Assembly (NCBI GenBank): GCA_030737835.1
Contig: CM060850.1
Span: forward strand, 28,623,716-28,687,715
Direction: 5' to 3'
Length of the DNA stretch: 64,000 bases
Origin: Acorus gramineus
Taxonomy: Eukaryota > Streptophyta > Magnoliopsida > Acorales > Acoraceae
The position numbers and the translations under genes are program-made. Below are positions 35,800 to 46,500 of this stretch, in pieces (the first letter of the stretch is position 1; every line of letters begins with the position of its first letter). The notes under the pieces were generated by a model that saw nothing but the letters and a program-made list of their open reading frames with translations, made no database searches and was not told where the DNA came from.

Positions 35800-35982
35800 C
35801 TACGTTGGAGGCGGAGTCTCCACGGGCGGTGCAGGATCCTCCCGAAGGCACTTGCGTGCCATCGTGAACACGATCGCGAGAAGGAATACCAGAATCACCC
35901 CTACAAAGGCGAGTCGCTCTCCTACGTGCAGGGTCAACCCTGTGTCTGTGTCTGTGACCCAGCTAAAATCATTGAAACTCAT
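35800..35982 (-). CDS. Candidate small gene: 60-residue single-pass membrane peptide
   Basis: ATG at 35982, TAG at 35802-35800. Residues 1-22 are polar (MSFNDFSWVTDTDTGLTLHV), about 23-41 form a membrane helix (RLAFVGVILVFLLAIVFTMA), then a basic MARKC and a Pro-rich tail ending PPVETPPPT. The frame is GC-rich in AT-rich surroundings. A (GA)n-rich leader lies immediately upstream on the minus strand, and AATAAA is at 35593-35588 downstream, giving the look of a compact transcription unit. The same frame stays open upstream to 36150 only because of the dinucleotide repeat. I do not recognise a family. Short membrane peptides of plants, or a fragment of a larger protein, are both possible; no viral replication or coat gene lies nearby. 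Confidence 0.4.
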   Translation of the reverse strand: MSFNDFSWVTDTDTGLTLHVGERLAFVGVILVFLLAIVFTMARKCLREDPAPPVETPPPT

Positions 35983-36001
35983 CCCCTCTCTCTCTCCCCA
36001 C

Positions 36002-36021
36002 TCAAATATATATGTGAAGCG

Positions 36022-36069
<48 letters not shown>

Positions 36070-36096
36070 AGTCAAATATATATGTGAAGCGTCTTC
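36002..36096. repeat. (TC)21 microsatellite between two copies of a 25-bp word
   Basis: The TC run spans 36025-36066. The word beginning 'tcaaatatatatgtgaagcg' occurs at 36002-36026 and again at 36072-36096. The arrangement sits in the presumed leader of the minus-strand small ORF. Confidence 0.85.
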
Positions 36097-36199
36097 ATGC
36101 AGAAGATTCAGTACATGATCGTGTTGGCTTGTTGTGCAACCGTATAACATAGTAGTTTGTTATGTTTGTTATGTTGTACTGGGACCATTGCCCTGCTGA

Positions 36200-37300
36200 G
36201 CAACCGTGTAACAAAAAAAAAAAAAAAAAAATTGTGTATTTTAGTATTTAATAAATTATTTTCCCTATTCTGTAACCTAGATCTATTTGATGTCTTTCTT
36301 CTGTTCTGTGAGGTATTCCCTATTGATTCTTGGTGATTTAAAGTATCTAAAAGTTTTATTCTTTAGCTTCCCTTATTTTTAAAATCTTTATATTTTTATT
36401 TTGAATTCTCTTTATATTTTAATTTATTCCCGTTAATATTTTTCTTGTACAATTGGTAATGGTAGGAAGAATATATGCATGAATTTGAATATTGGATATC
36501 ATATGGATATTATCTGATATACATGAATTTGAAGTTTATTGTTAAAATAACATCTGATATGTGTGATAACATTTGTGAATTGAATTACTCGATTGTTTTT
36601 CAATGTAATATGTAGTGCATCTAACTAGAATGGTTTAAATGGATTTGTGGAGTCTGCAGAACATGTCTAATCTTTTAATTATTGAAATTCAGAAATTTTA
36701 TTAAACGTTCTAGATATTTTAATGATGATATCATTTTTATTATTGGTCCTTGGGTTATAAAATTATAATTTTTTTTTCTTGAAAAATGAATTAAATATGC
36801 TTTATACAGTGTAATAGAACCCATACATAAAATAAAGTCCATACTATGCTTTTATCAATCAAAACTTAGACCATACATGTTTTCATTTTTTTAAAATGGT
36901 AAACATTATCTAATAAGATATATGCTTTAATAAAAAGTATATACCGATTTTTTTCGAATTAAATGAACCTATTATTTGTACGTATGAAAAAAAATTTAAC
37001 GAGATATACATTATTTAATGGGATATATGATTTATTAAATCTATAACAAAGTAAAAATATATAATATTGTAATTTCAACTGTTTTTTTAACTGAGTGTAA
37101 GTTTAATGCCCTATCCCTATATAACGCCTCTACTATAAGTCGGGGTTTAATTAATGTAACGTTGACTCAAATCGGGGATTACATGCCACTTTGTCTGAGA
37201 CGGTTTTTTTTTTTTTTTTGTCTATCTGGAGTATGATATTAGATTATTTACTCTTGATAGTTATACTGAGATAGATAATAATTCAGATTAAATAAATAAC
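36200..37300. other. No recognisable gene
   Basis: AT-rich DNA. Near 36880-37090 there are MITE-like words ('agatatatgcttta', 'aacgagatatacatt') related to the 'gttacactca' repeats. No gene was found. Confidence 0.4.
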
Positions 37301-37309
37301 TTTTTATTT

Positions 37310-37690
37310 GGTTGTTTTTTTTGTTATTCTTATTGGAAAACGTAAAAATGACTTTTTTATTGTTTGGTTCACCTTGGATAAAGTGATGATAAATGATTGA
37401 TAAGGGATGAATAAGAGTTTATGATTTTTTAAATGACAATTATACTCCCTGGGAATAGTGGAAGAGATATATGATTGATTTGATAGTTGTGACAGTTTTT
37501 GGAATCAGTGTGAGTCTGTTAGGTAAGACAAATTTTTTAAAATGACATAGAAGGGTATTTTTATCCATTGGCATAGATAAGCCTTGATAAGCAATTCCAA
37601 CATTTCCTTAGAATAGTTATCAGGTCTTATCCTAGCTTATCCAGACATAACTATCGGGGTTTATTCTGTCAAAACAAATAACTTTTTTTA
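37310..37690. repeat. Interspersed repeat, inverted partner at 30655-31065
   Basis: Contains 'cttggataaagtgatgataa', 'gataagggatgaataagag' and 'ccttgataagcaattcc'. Flanked by 'aaataacttttt' words at both sides (37300 and 37678). Non-coding. Confidence 0.5.
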
Positions 37691-37846
37691 ATTATTCTCA
37701 TCTATTTTTCATTATTCTGGCCTTATGTTCCACGCCATAGGAGGGGTTCAACGTCTGACATTATGGGAATTTTTTTTTGTTAAAATAACAGCATGCTCTT
37801 TTTAAATAGATACACGAGAATGAAAAAATAATTATTTCTCAAACTG

Positions 37847-38890
37847 GAAGACCAAAATACGAGCATTTTTTTTAAAATAATCATCCTCTATTTAATTCAT
37901 CATCAAACTAATCATTTTTTTTTAATTATTTATCAAACTAGTTATAAGACGCTAGCAGAGGTAACGCTTTTAGGAGTTGTAAATTTTTTTTTCAATTTTT
38001 TCTTATAAAACGCTAACCAAGGTAGTGTTTTTAATTAAGGTCGTATTAAGACGTCACTAACGTTGGCGTGTTGTATATTTTTTCATGTAAGCGTTTACTA
38101 AATTTAATAAGTAAAATGTCAGTGCGAGTGGCATATTTCTATTTGAATTTTTTAAAACTTGAAAACGCTAGTAAATGTCTTGTTTTGTTTCTTTTGCCCG
38201 ACCCATGCTCAAATGTTGGCAAGGTTCCCTGTCCCTACACATAGTAAATGTTTCTTTTATGAGATTTTACATGTGCATTATTTATGCAACTGGAATTATT
38301 GATTAAATTAAGTTTTTGTATTTATCTTATAAATTAACTTATATTTTAGGGAAATCATATCTATGCATATGCTGCTTGTCAGTCTGTTTGATTCTCTTAA
38401 AATGATGACATAAATTAATTAGTGCTAATTATTGCTGTACTTCAAGCATGCTTAACTTATTAAAGCTATTTTACATTATAGTTCACTAAAATCCATTCGA
38501 ATACATGTCATGGACTTTGCAACACCTGAATACATGTCCGAGTGAAAGCAGCACAAAACGTCAGTGTAAATACACCACTCGTACTGATGTTTTACTTATT
38601 AAATTTAGTAATAGCATTTTACATGAAAAAATATGTAACACGTCAACGTTGGTGGCGTTTAATATGACCTTAATTAAAAACGCTACCGTGGTTAACATTT
38701 TATAAAGAAAAGTTAAAAAAAAAATTATAAATCCCGAAAACGCTACCTCCATTGGGTTTTAGTCGTAAACATTCAAAAAAATTAAAATTTGCTGACGTGG
38801 TGCCTTTGACCGGGTCTCGTGACTAGTTTGGTAATTAATTAAATAAAGGTGATTATTTTGAAAATAATGCCTCAAAATACAAGTTGAAAC
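37847..38890. mobile_element. Large foldback element with arms of about 250 bp
   Basis: The left arm 37847-38135 and the right arm 38590-38885 are inverted repeats: 'aaaacgctaaccaaggtagt' against 'aaaacgctaccgtggttaac', 'ttttaattaaggtcgtatta' against 'aatatgaccttaattaaaaa', and 'aactagttataagacgc' against 'gtctcgtgactagtttgg'. About 450 bp lies between the arms, and no transposase is seen. A single arm of the same family is at 60171-60370. Possibly a MULE-type long-TIR element. Confidence 0.75.
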
Positions 38891-39049
38891 ATTTTCTTTT
38901 ATTCAATGGTTAAAAATAAAAATGTTAAATATAATATTTATTTCAACCCAACACATATTTTAATTTTTTTAAATATATATTATTTAATTAGATATATGTT
39001 TTTTGTCCGAAATATACATTAAATGAATGGTAAAGATTTATTTACAAAA

Positions 39050-39771
39050 AGGAAAAAATTCAAATAACCCCTACAAATTGCCCTATATCCATATAACACC
39101 TGCATTTTCATGAATTCCATATAACCCCCTACAAAGACATAGTTAAATCTAAATAAACATTTGAGTTAAAAAAATATTACCAAATATGGAATATTCTTAT
39201 GTTAACCCATAATCAAAACTTTATTCAATTAAACACCTATGTTCAATAAAAAAATTTAAATACACCCATCTGAATGATATTTTTACCTTCTATCTTCTTT
39301 CCCAAATTTCCCACATCTCCACCACCACAAAACCCCTTCCATCACCACCCCTCCTCCATCACCTTCCTTCCTCCCTGCCACCGCCCATTCTCCATCATTG
39401 CCCCCTCCCACATCCCTATCATCACCATCATTTTCTCTATTACACCAACCAATTTTATAAGATTAACAGTCTCCAATCTATTTCTTTGTTGTTGGAGAGA
39501 GAGTGTGTGCCATAAATGCGTAATGTAAAAAAGGAAAATGGCATTCAATGTTTTAGTGGTGAGAGGGGAGACAAATGACTTTTTATGTTTGAGGGTTAAA
39601 ATGTCATTTAATATATAGAATTAAATGGAACTAACTCAATGATTAATTTAACTGATAGAAGAGTTAATTTGGATTTACCTAGTGTTTGCAAGGGTTATAT
39701 GGAATTTAGAAGAACACACGGTGTGTTCTGTGAATATCAAGTGGTTTATAAGGGGTTATATAGAGTTTTCC
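39050..39771. mobile_element. MULE-type element (family B) with a C-rich insert
   Basis: Left end 'ggaaaaaattcaaataaccc', right end 'ggggttatatagagttttcc' as inverted repeats. 39280-39430 is C-rich ('ccacatctccaccaccacaa'), unlike the rest, and may be captured DNA. The open frame across it is Pro/His/Ser low-complexity and not called. No exact 9-bp target repeat. Confidence 0.6.
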
Positions 39772-40185
39772 CTTGAATAAAATGTGAAAATTTGCTAATG
39801 ATGAATAAGATTTGATAATGTGAGTGTATGACATTAAAAGATATATAAGACTGAAAAAAAAAGTGTAACGATACTCAAAACACAAAAGGCTCAAGTAGTC
39901 ACACGTTTGGCTACGCTATGACCGTGCTATGTACCCCCACACTTTCTTAACGAACTTGAACGACGGCCCAAATAACTCAAAATAAAACAGTTGGCTTGAG
40001 ATAGCTGTATTTTTTTTTACAAAAAAAAAAAAATTGATATTTTACCAAAGTTCGGTCCATAGATATTTTAACACACATAATTGAATCAGGCAAGATGAAT
40101 GTGCGTGTATATTTTTGGGTCAATCCCACCACAATGTAGGTCATTCTCCTCTACAAAAGTGAGTGTTGGGCCTGCATATGACTAA

Positions 40186-40450
40186 AGCTGTTACACTTAA
40201 AAAAAATTTACAGTATAAAATGCAGTCTTACAGATTTTTTTTAGAAATCCAGTGAAGCATATACCTTGTTATACAATATATATATCTCGTTAAATTTTTT
40301 CATGCACATTTCAAAAATGAGTTCATTCAATTCGAAATAGAGTGATATACACTTTCTCTTAAAAAATGTATACCTTATTATATGATGTTTACTATTTAAA
40401 AAATTAAAAACATGTGTGATCAGAGTTTTGGTTAGTAAAAATGATTGGAT
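40186..40450. repeat. MITE-like repeat ('ctgttacactt' start)
   Basis: Begins 'ctgttacacttaaaaaa', then 'gcagtcttacag' and 'ataccttgttatacaatata', and ends near 'gatcagagttttggttagta'. It resembles 49994-50246 but its right terminal repeat is missing. Related partial copies start near 20157 and 51714. Confidence 0.5.
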
Positions 40451-41181
40451 CTAACATTTTCTATTAATTATATAGTCACAAGGGTATAAGGGTAATAGGG
40501 TATGTTGCATTTTATGTTTTCAGAAGCTTCAAAGATTGTTTTCTTTTAAGGCTCTACATTGTGTAGCTATACAAAAAATAATAATAGTGATATATTACAC
40601 AAAGTCTTTTCTTTTTAAAAGTTATTGTTCATTCAACTTAGATACATATTCATCTCAGAACACCTACACGTTTCATCAGTTAATTTGTCATCCATCCTCC
40701 AGCAACTATGCATTATCTAGCAATTATATTAATTCCATACTAGTACTTAAGCATATATCTCCATTCCCCACGCCAGCTAACAATTCTCCAGCAAGTATCC
40801 ATCGGTGGTTATACTATATCAAATATCATATTGTCTAACCATTATTGATACAGAATAAAATAGCTGAATAGAGTATATATAGGAAATTTATACAAAAATC
40901 CGCATTATATAATATGATTTTAATACGCGGAGAAGATGAGAAAAAGTCTCATGATCCGTTTGGAAATGAATTTAGGTAGATTCTGCGTTTAAAAAGCTAA
41001 AAATTATTAAACTCATATCCAAACACATTTTCAGCATTTAGCTTTTTAAACCACAATCTTCAGTTTTATGCAAAAAAAAATTTACGATTGAAAATCTAAT
41101 AAAATATAGCTTTTTAAAAACTGATTTTGAAATATAAGATTTTAAGAATATCAGTGAGTCAATCTCACATCCAAGCGTACC

Positions 41182-41266
41182 TTTTTTTTTATATATATAT
41201 AGGAAGAACCCCCCGTGGCTGACCTGGAAAGGCTACCTCCGTCTGTTTGTCCCGATCCCACAAAAA
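41182..41266 (-). mobile_element. Short retroposed fragment with poly(A) on the minus strand
   Basis: Flanked by a perfect 13-bp repeat ATCCAAGCGTACC at 41169-41181 and 41267-41279. On the minus strand the insert ends in an A-run after '(TA)n', as expected of a 5'-truncated SINE or LINE. The GC-rich part reads 'ggttcttcc' and 'gggatcgggac'. Family not identified. Confidence 0.7.
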
Positions 41267-41599
41267 ATCCAAGCGTACCCTTAGTGACATGCAATTATTA
41301 AAATTATATATACTATAATTTCCTTTCATGGACTTCCGACTTTACTTGCTTGCTATAAGAATCCGCACAATGTCATCAAAGATAACGGAAGTCGCGTCAA
41401 ATAAACGAGACTGCCAGGTTAGATTCAATGTGCGTTGAATAACTTGATTGTCTAATGCAATCGTAACCGTCCCATTTCATCACTTTAAACTATGCAATTT
41501 TTTTAAATAATAAAAAAAAAGAAATATTAAGATTTAATTTATCCTAATATAATTGTAAAATTTGACATAATATCTCAACCTTAATGTCATTTGGACTAT

Positions 41600-41887
41600 C
41601 AAGATTACTTTTTTCGATAAATACTGCATATTTGATTCCATCCATAAATCCATTTTCTTCCCTATGAGTTCCAGTATCGATAAGAATTCCAATTCCACCA
41701 GCTTGGACTCGGATCGTGGGGATCGTCGGAATACTTCGTATCAACAGATACTCGGTATATCAATATCGATTAGATCAGAGATATGTTTTTGAATTGCTCA
41801 TTCAATGAGCATTCTCAATATTATGCCTTGAAGAGGACTCGAACCTCCACGCTCTTTAGCATGAGATTTTGAGTCTCGGGTGTCTAC
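41600..41887 (-). pseudogene. Plastid DNA scrap: rpl23 start and truncated trnL-CAA
   Basis: On the minus strand 41887-41824 reads 'gtagacacccgagactcaaa', then the T-arm 'ggttcgagtcctc' and 'ttcaaggca', matching plastid tRNA-Leu(CAA) with its first ~20 nt missing. Further along, from ATG at 41645, the frame MDGIKYAVFIEKS matches the start of plastid ribosomal protein L23 and then diverges. The sequence between resembles plastid spacer. rpl23 and trnL-CAA are not adjacent in standard plastid maps (ycf2 lies between), so the scrap is rearranged. Recognition is from memory of these genes. Confidence 0.7.
41824..41887 (-). pseudogene. Truncated plastid-type tRNA-Leu (CAA)
   Basis: Anticodon CAA lies in the loop 'ctcaaaat', followed by a variable arm, the T-loop 'ggttcgagtcc' and the acceptor 3' strand 'caaggca'. 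The 5' acceptor strand and D-arm start are replaced by unrelated sequence ('aacaagtagac'), so no functional tRNA can form. Confidence 0.75.
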
Positions 41888-42792
41888 TTGTTAGACAATT
41901 AAATTGTTTAACAAACACGCGTGAAGATCACATACCTTAGATCACAGACCTTCGAATCTCGACGATGCGGGCACGAGGAAATCGGAACCATGGTTTATGC
42001 GTGACATCTCTTGCGGATATAACACGTGATGTAATTATCTTCTAGTATTACAATTCAATATCTTTATCTCTTTCGTTTAAAAAAAAATAATCTTATCTCT
42101 TAATTATTGATTTTTGTATGCCGTCATCTCTTTGTCAAATAAAAATATATCTATGTATCTAGCGATTAATTTGCTTAATTTCTGACCATCATATAAATCC
42201 ATCTATCTATCTTACTAATTGGAAAGGGTTTTTGTTTTCACTTCTAGTTTTATCTTTAACCTTTTATGATCTTTATTTTTAAATGATGGATAAGAATGGA
42301 AAAAAATAAATGTCAATATATTTATACAATAATTAAAGATATTCACAAGATCTATCTTATTGAAATCTACATAGACCTTAATTTTAAAAATAAATTAAAA
42401 TATATTATTTCAATTAACATTTTAACTAATTTTAAGCCTTATATATAACCAGATTCTCAAACAAATTAATTAAAAACATGAATTTTTTTAATAAATAATA
42501 TAATTTGTGGTATCATTATAAAATATATTGTCTAATATAATATTTTATACATAAATTTACAAATTAATATTAGGAGAACTATGTAAATATCTATCTATAT
42601 ATACTTATATTACTAATCACGATGGCAGTTCAATTTGATTACGCTAAAAAACATAGCATCTGATCCTTTTGCAGTAGATCGTAGATAGATATGTGTGGAA
42701 CATGCATTTTATCTAGATTACCTGAATTGTACATTGGAGGGCTTTTTTTAATAGAAATTGTAGGCATAAAACAATAATAGTTCTGCTAAAAC

Positions 42793-42889
42793 TATAGTTT
42801 TGCAGCGGACCCCTCTAGCGGGGTGGTCGAGATGCACCCTCTCCAAAGGGGAGGTTGCAGGTTCGAACCGGCTTTTACCCACTAAAAAA
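42793..42889 (+). mobile_element. tRNA-derived SINE with 17-bp target duplication
   Basis: Box A-like 'tagcggggtggtcgagatg' and a perfect box B 'ggttcgaacc' lie 38 bp apart, followed by a short A-run. The flanks repeat AATAGTTCTGCTAAAAC at 42776-42792 and 42890-42906. The unit is only about 97 bp, so it is either a very short SINE or a retroposed tRNA-like RNA. The cloverleaf is incomplete, and it is not called as a tRNA gene. Confidence 0.8.
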
Positions 42890-42906
42890 AATAGTTCTGC
42901 TAAAAC

Positions 42907-43566
42907 CAAGAATGGGACTGTTAAGAAACAGATCTTAATTGTAAGCATATATACTGATACAACACAAGATAAGATAATAACATATACAAAAAAAAAAGAA
43001 AGTATACCATGCATCTACCAGAATCACATCTCCTTTAAACCTCTTTTTCGACTTCTTCATAATATAATAGAAGTCAAAATAGAAAAACAAAAGAAAAGGA
43101 AGGAAAATTATAAGAATTGTCTGGATACCAAAAGAAGCTCCATTTGATAATAATGATAATAATAATATAAAAAAACGACCAACAATGATGTGACAGTGTT
43201 GACCGAGTGCATGTGTTACTTTTTGCGTGTTGATTGAGTAAAATGTTACGCAAATATTCAAATGTTATAGTTATTAATTGTTACTGATATTGAAATTCAT
43301 ATAGATATTTTTACAAATTTCCCTCATAAATAAGTATTCTCGTCGTCGCATGGAAGTTGGGACTGATGGTGAACAACAAACTGAAACATGTATGAGTGGA
43401 GTTGTTGGTGGGGAGATCATTCCCAAAAAGTTATTAAACTATGTAATTTAACAAAAGCATGTCCATTTCTTAAAACAGTGTTATCCAGATAAATGCTTAT
43501 TTTTTCTTTATTCAATCAGTCATGTAAGTTCCACCAAAGCTATAAGAAAAGCAAAAACAATGCTTA
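42907..43566. other. 3' flank of neprosin copy 2, no gene seen
   Basis: AT-rich DNA between the SINE and the neprosin poly(A) signal. The open frames overlapping 42748-43261 are driven by A/T runs and the SINE and carry no known motif. Confidence 0.4.
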
Positions 43567-43572
43567 TTTATT
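43567..43572 (-). terminator. Candidate poly(A) signal of neprosin copy 2
   Basis: AATAAA on the minus strand, about 22 nt after the TGA stop (43596-43594). The distance is short but plausible. Other AATAAA-like words are common in this AT-rich DNA, so this is only the nearest candidate. Confidence 0.4.
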
Positions 43573-43593
43573 TAAAAAAAACAATATCTTTGG

Positions 43594-46500
43594 TCAGCAA
43601 TCACCCCCAGAACCACCAAAGTAGAATGTTTTTCCAATTGGATCCTTAAAAGGTTTTCCAACATCGTAGCAGGCCGGCACATCAACCATCACATTATTTA
43701 TCTTAGGCGTCTGAAATTCGTTGTTTTCATCTAGGTATTGAACAGCTTGGAATCTACTTGCTTTCCTCCAACCTTCTGTAGGATAATGACCGCTTCCCAT
43801 TGGAGGGCTAGGTTCATTTTCAGGAACATGAACTATTCCTCCCATGATTATAGATTCAGCACCATTAGCTAATCCCTTCACTAGAGAATTAGGCCAGTAT
43901 CCGACAGGTGTTATTTTTGGGCCTATCATCAACCACCAATTTCCTGTTTTTTTATCCTAACATCACGTATAATGGTTAAGACTTTAGTTAAAAAAGTTGA
44001 AACACTATATAATTTAAAAAAAACCTTTTTGAGAAAGATAAAAAAAAAGTCATTGTATTCAATGAACATGATTTTGCATGCCTTCAAAATAAATTTGATT
44101 TACCTTAGATATAACAATCGGAAGCACTTGTTGCCTTCCATTATAGATTGAAAGTTCAAATGGACGGAAGGCAAAGCCAGGGGTAAAGTATCTGCCTACT
44201 TGTACAAAGCCAGGACATAATAAATTAATACATCCTTCTTTGTTATATCCACCTGTCTGTTAATTAACATTATAAAGATTTTTTTGTTAATTAACTGTAA
44301 TCTTATGTTATATAAATCGTAATATAATGAACAAACATTTAAATCCATAAAGGTTGGTAACTTACAGTCCACAAGATAGTAAAGTGAGTGCGATCATCAC
44401 CATAATGTGATGGGGATACCTGATAAATAATATTAACATATATTTTAGTTTAGTGAATAATATTGAAAACAAATAATAACTAAACATACATAAACTAAGG
44501 TATGATTGAAAATTTTAATGAATTAAGAACAAATAAAATAAGAAGAATTTTCTTTTCCTGGATGTGAAAAAATAAAACTTCTTTCATCATGTTTACAAAC
44601 AGACAGTTGATCCTAACTTCTCAATAAGATTTGATTTGTGCACCTTCATAAGAAAGTTATTAATATTTTAAAAAAGTATTTCATGAACAGATATTGAATA
44701 TTTAAATCTATAAATAACTTACAGCCCATCCAGCTTGTAGAGCAATGAAATTTTCATTCTTCCCATGTTCAAGGATTGCAAACACTGAAGATGAGTGATT
44801 CTTTGGTATTCCTGGCAAACCATGCACAGTGGGTTTTCCTCTCAACCCATAGAAGTTAGATCGGTCGTAAGTTTGAAAAGCCGCGTACTGTTGAGAGGAA
44901 AAAATAAACACAATGAATATTTGAATGAGTGAATGGTGAACTTGTCTTGAAATGAAAAGAAGTATTATGCAGATAAATTTCTAATTGTGACACAATATTA
45001 TGAGCAATATTACATTAAGAATCCCAATGCTTATTTCAAGTATATGGTTTTTGTGTAATTCTGTACTTCTAAAATTTTGTCTTTGTGAAACGAAGAGAAA
45101 AATACACAATAATTTATTCAACTGAAACAGTATCTTTTGAAATTATATTTGTGTGGATTGATAACCTAGTCACTCATAATTATATTAACCCATTTACACA
45201 AGCTTAGATGGCCTATTTAAAGCATGATTTTTTTATTTATTTATCTAATCTACACCATAGTAGTTTGCAAAAGTCAGAAGATTTGCGTCCCACTATCACA
45301 AACATATATACACATAAAATCAGTTGTTAAATTTTAAACATTGAGATTATCAATGTTAATAATAAAAAATTATGGAAGCATTCCATCAATGTGATTTAAT
45401 TTTTTTGTGTCTTGTGGTTATATCATGTATAAAAATTAAGTATTATGAAAATTTAGTGTCCTCCCTTATAATATATATTTTTTTAAGGAAAGTTAAGACT
45501 TTTTATAACTTTGAAGAGGTTACAAGAGTCCGAAAGTTACATAGAAATGCAACAGGAGGGAGAAAAATAGAGGTAAGCCAAAAAAAAAAAAAAAGGAAAC
45601 AGAAAATAACTTATAATATTACTATGTTAAGAAACAACAGAACCTCTCACAACATTTCAAAGTCACTCACACAAAAAATGTACATCTATAACAAGAAAAA
45701 AAAAAACTTAAAATGACTAATAAGTACATTTAAGATTATAGACAAAATTCTCACAAACACTTTACATTTACACCCAAGAGATCAGCCTAAAATGATATAT
45801 TTTTATTGTTAAGAATTTCACAAAGAGAGAAGGACATCAAAAGGAAAGAATATTGAGAACATTAGCTAAAAATGACTCTTAACTTATTCACCATAATGTA
45901 TTATCTTACTAGTAAATTTTTTAAATTAAAATTAAATTTGTTTCAAAATATTGAAGTTGCATTAATCCATCGTTTCATTGTTATATTGTTTCATTTGATA
46001 TGCTAGAAACTAATATAATCATGTATATTAGTGGTAAAGCTTGGTAATGTTAATATTTAAATTAAAGTACCATTAACTCACATGATTAGCTGAAGACGCT
46101 GATGATGAAGCTGTGGGATCAGTCGTAAATGTAGAAAAAAGCTTAGAATTTATTAGATTTTCTTTTTTTGTTCTTCGAACAATAACCGTTCCGGGTGGAC
46201 ATCCCTTTCTTCCAAATATACTTCCAAATAGTTCCGTGGATGATGTTGATATGGGGTTTCTTTCCACTGGAAGTGAACTCGGCCTCATCTGTGCAGTGTC
46301 ATAAATAATTAGAATCATTATTAAATAACTTGCCAGCACACCAATTCTAAAAAATCTTTGAATCCTAATCCATTGAAAGGATCATTTAAAAGTAGGGTAT
46401 GTTTGTATTTTGGATAGCAATACAAAAATTTATATTCATTTTTATTACATTCTATGCTAAACTTATGTATTCCAAGCCTCCACGACATATGTTCTTGGGT

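Noticed and set aside
35800..35982. Idea that the small membrane peptides are relics of a plant DNA virus movement gene
   Set aside because: Only the general architecture fits (short, one membrane helix, Pro-rich tail); no replication or coat gene and no viral intergenic feature lies nearby.
35983..36150. Upstream extension of the small membrane ORF with an Arg-Glu repeat
   Set aside because: The extension is translated (GA)n microsatellite and a duplicated leader word, not protein-like sequence.
39274..39548. Pro/His-rich frame and its opposite-strand shadow
   Set aside because: C-rich insert inside a MULE element, low complexity, no start context or homolog recognised.
42815..42875. Functional tRNA gene
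   Set aside because: Boxes A and B are present, but a proper cloverleaf does not close and the unit is flanked by retroposon-type target repeats.
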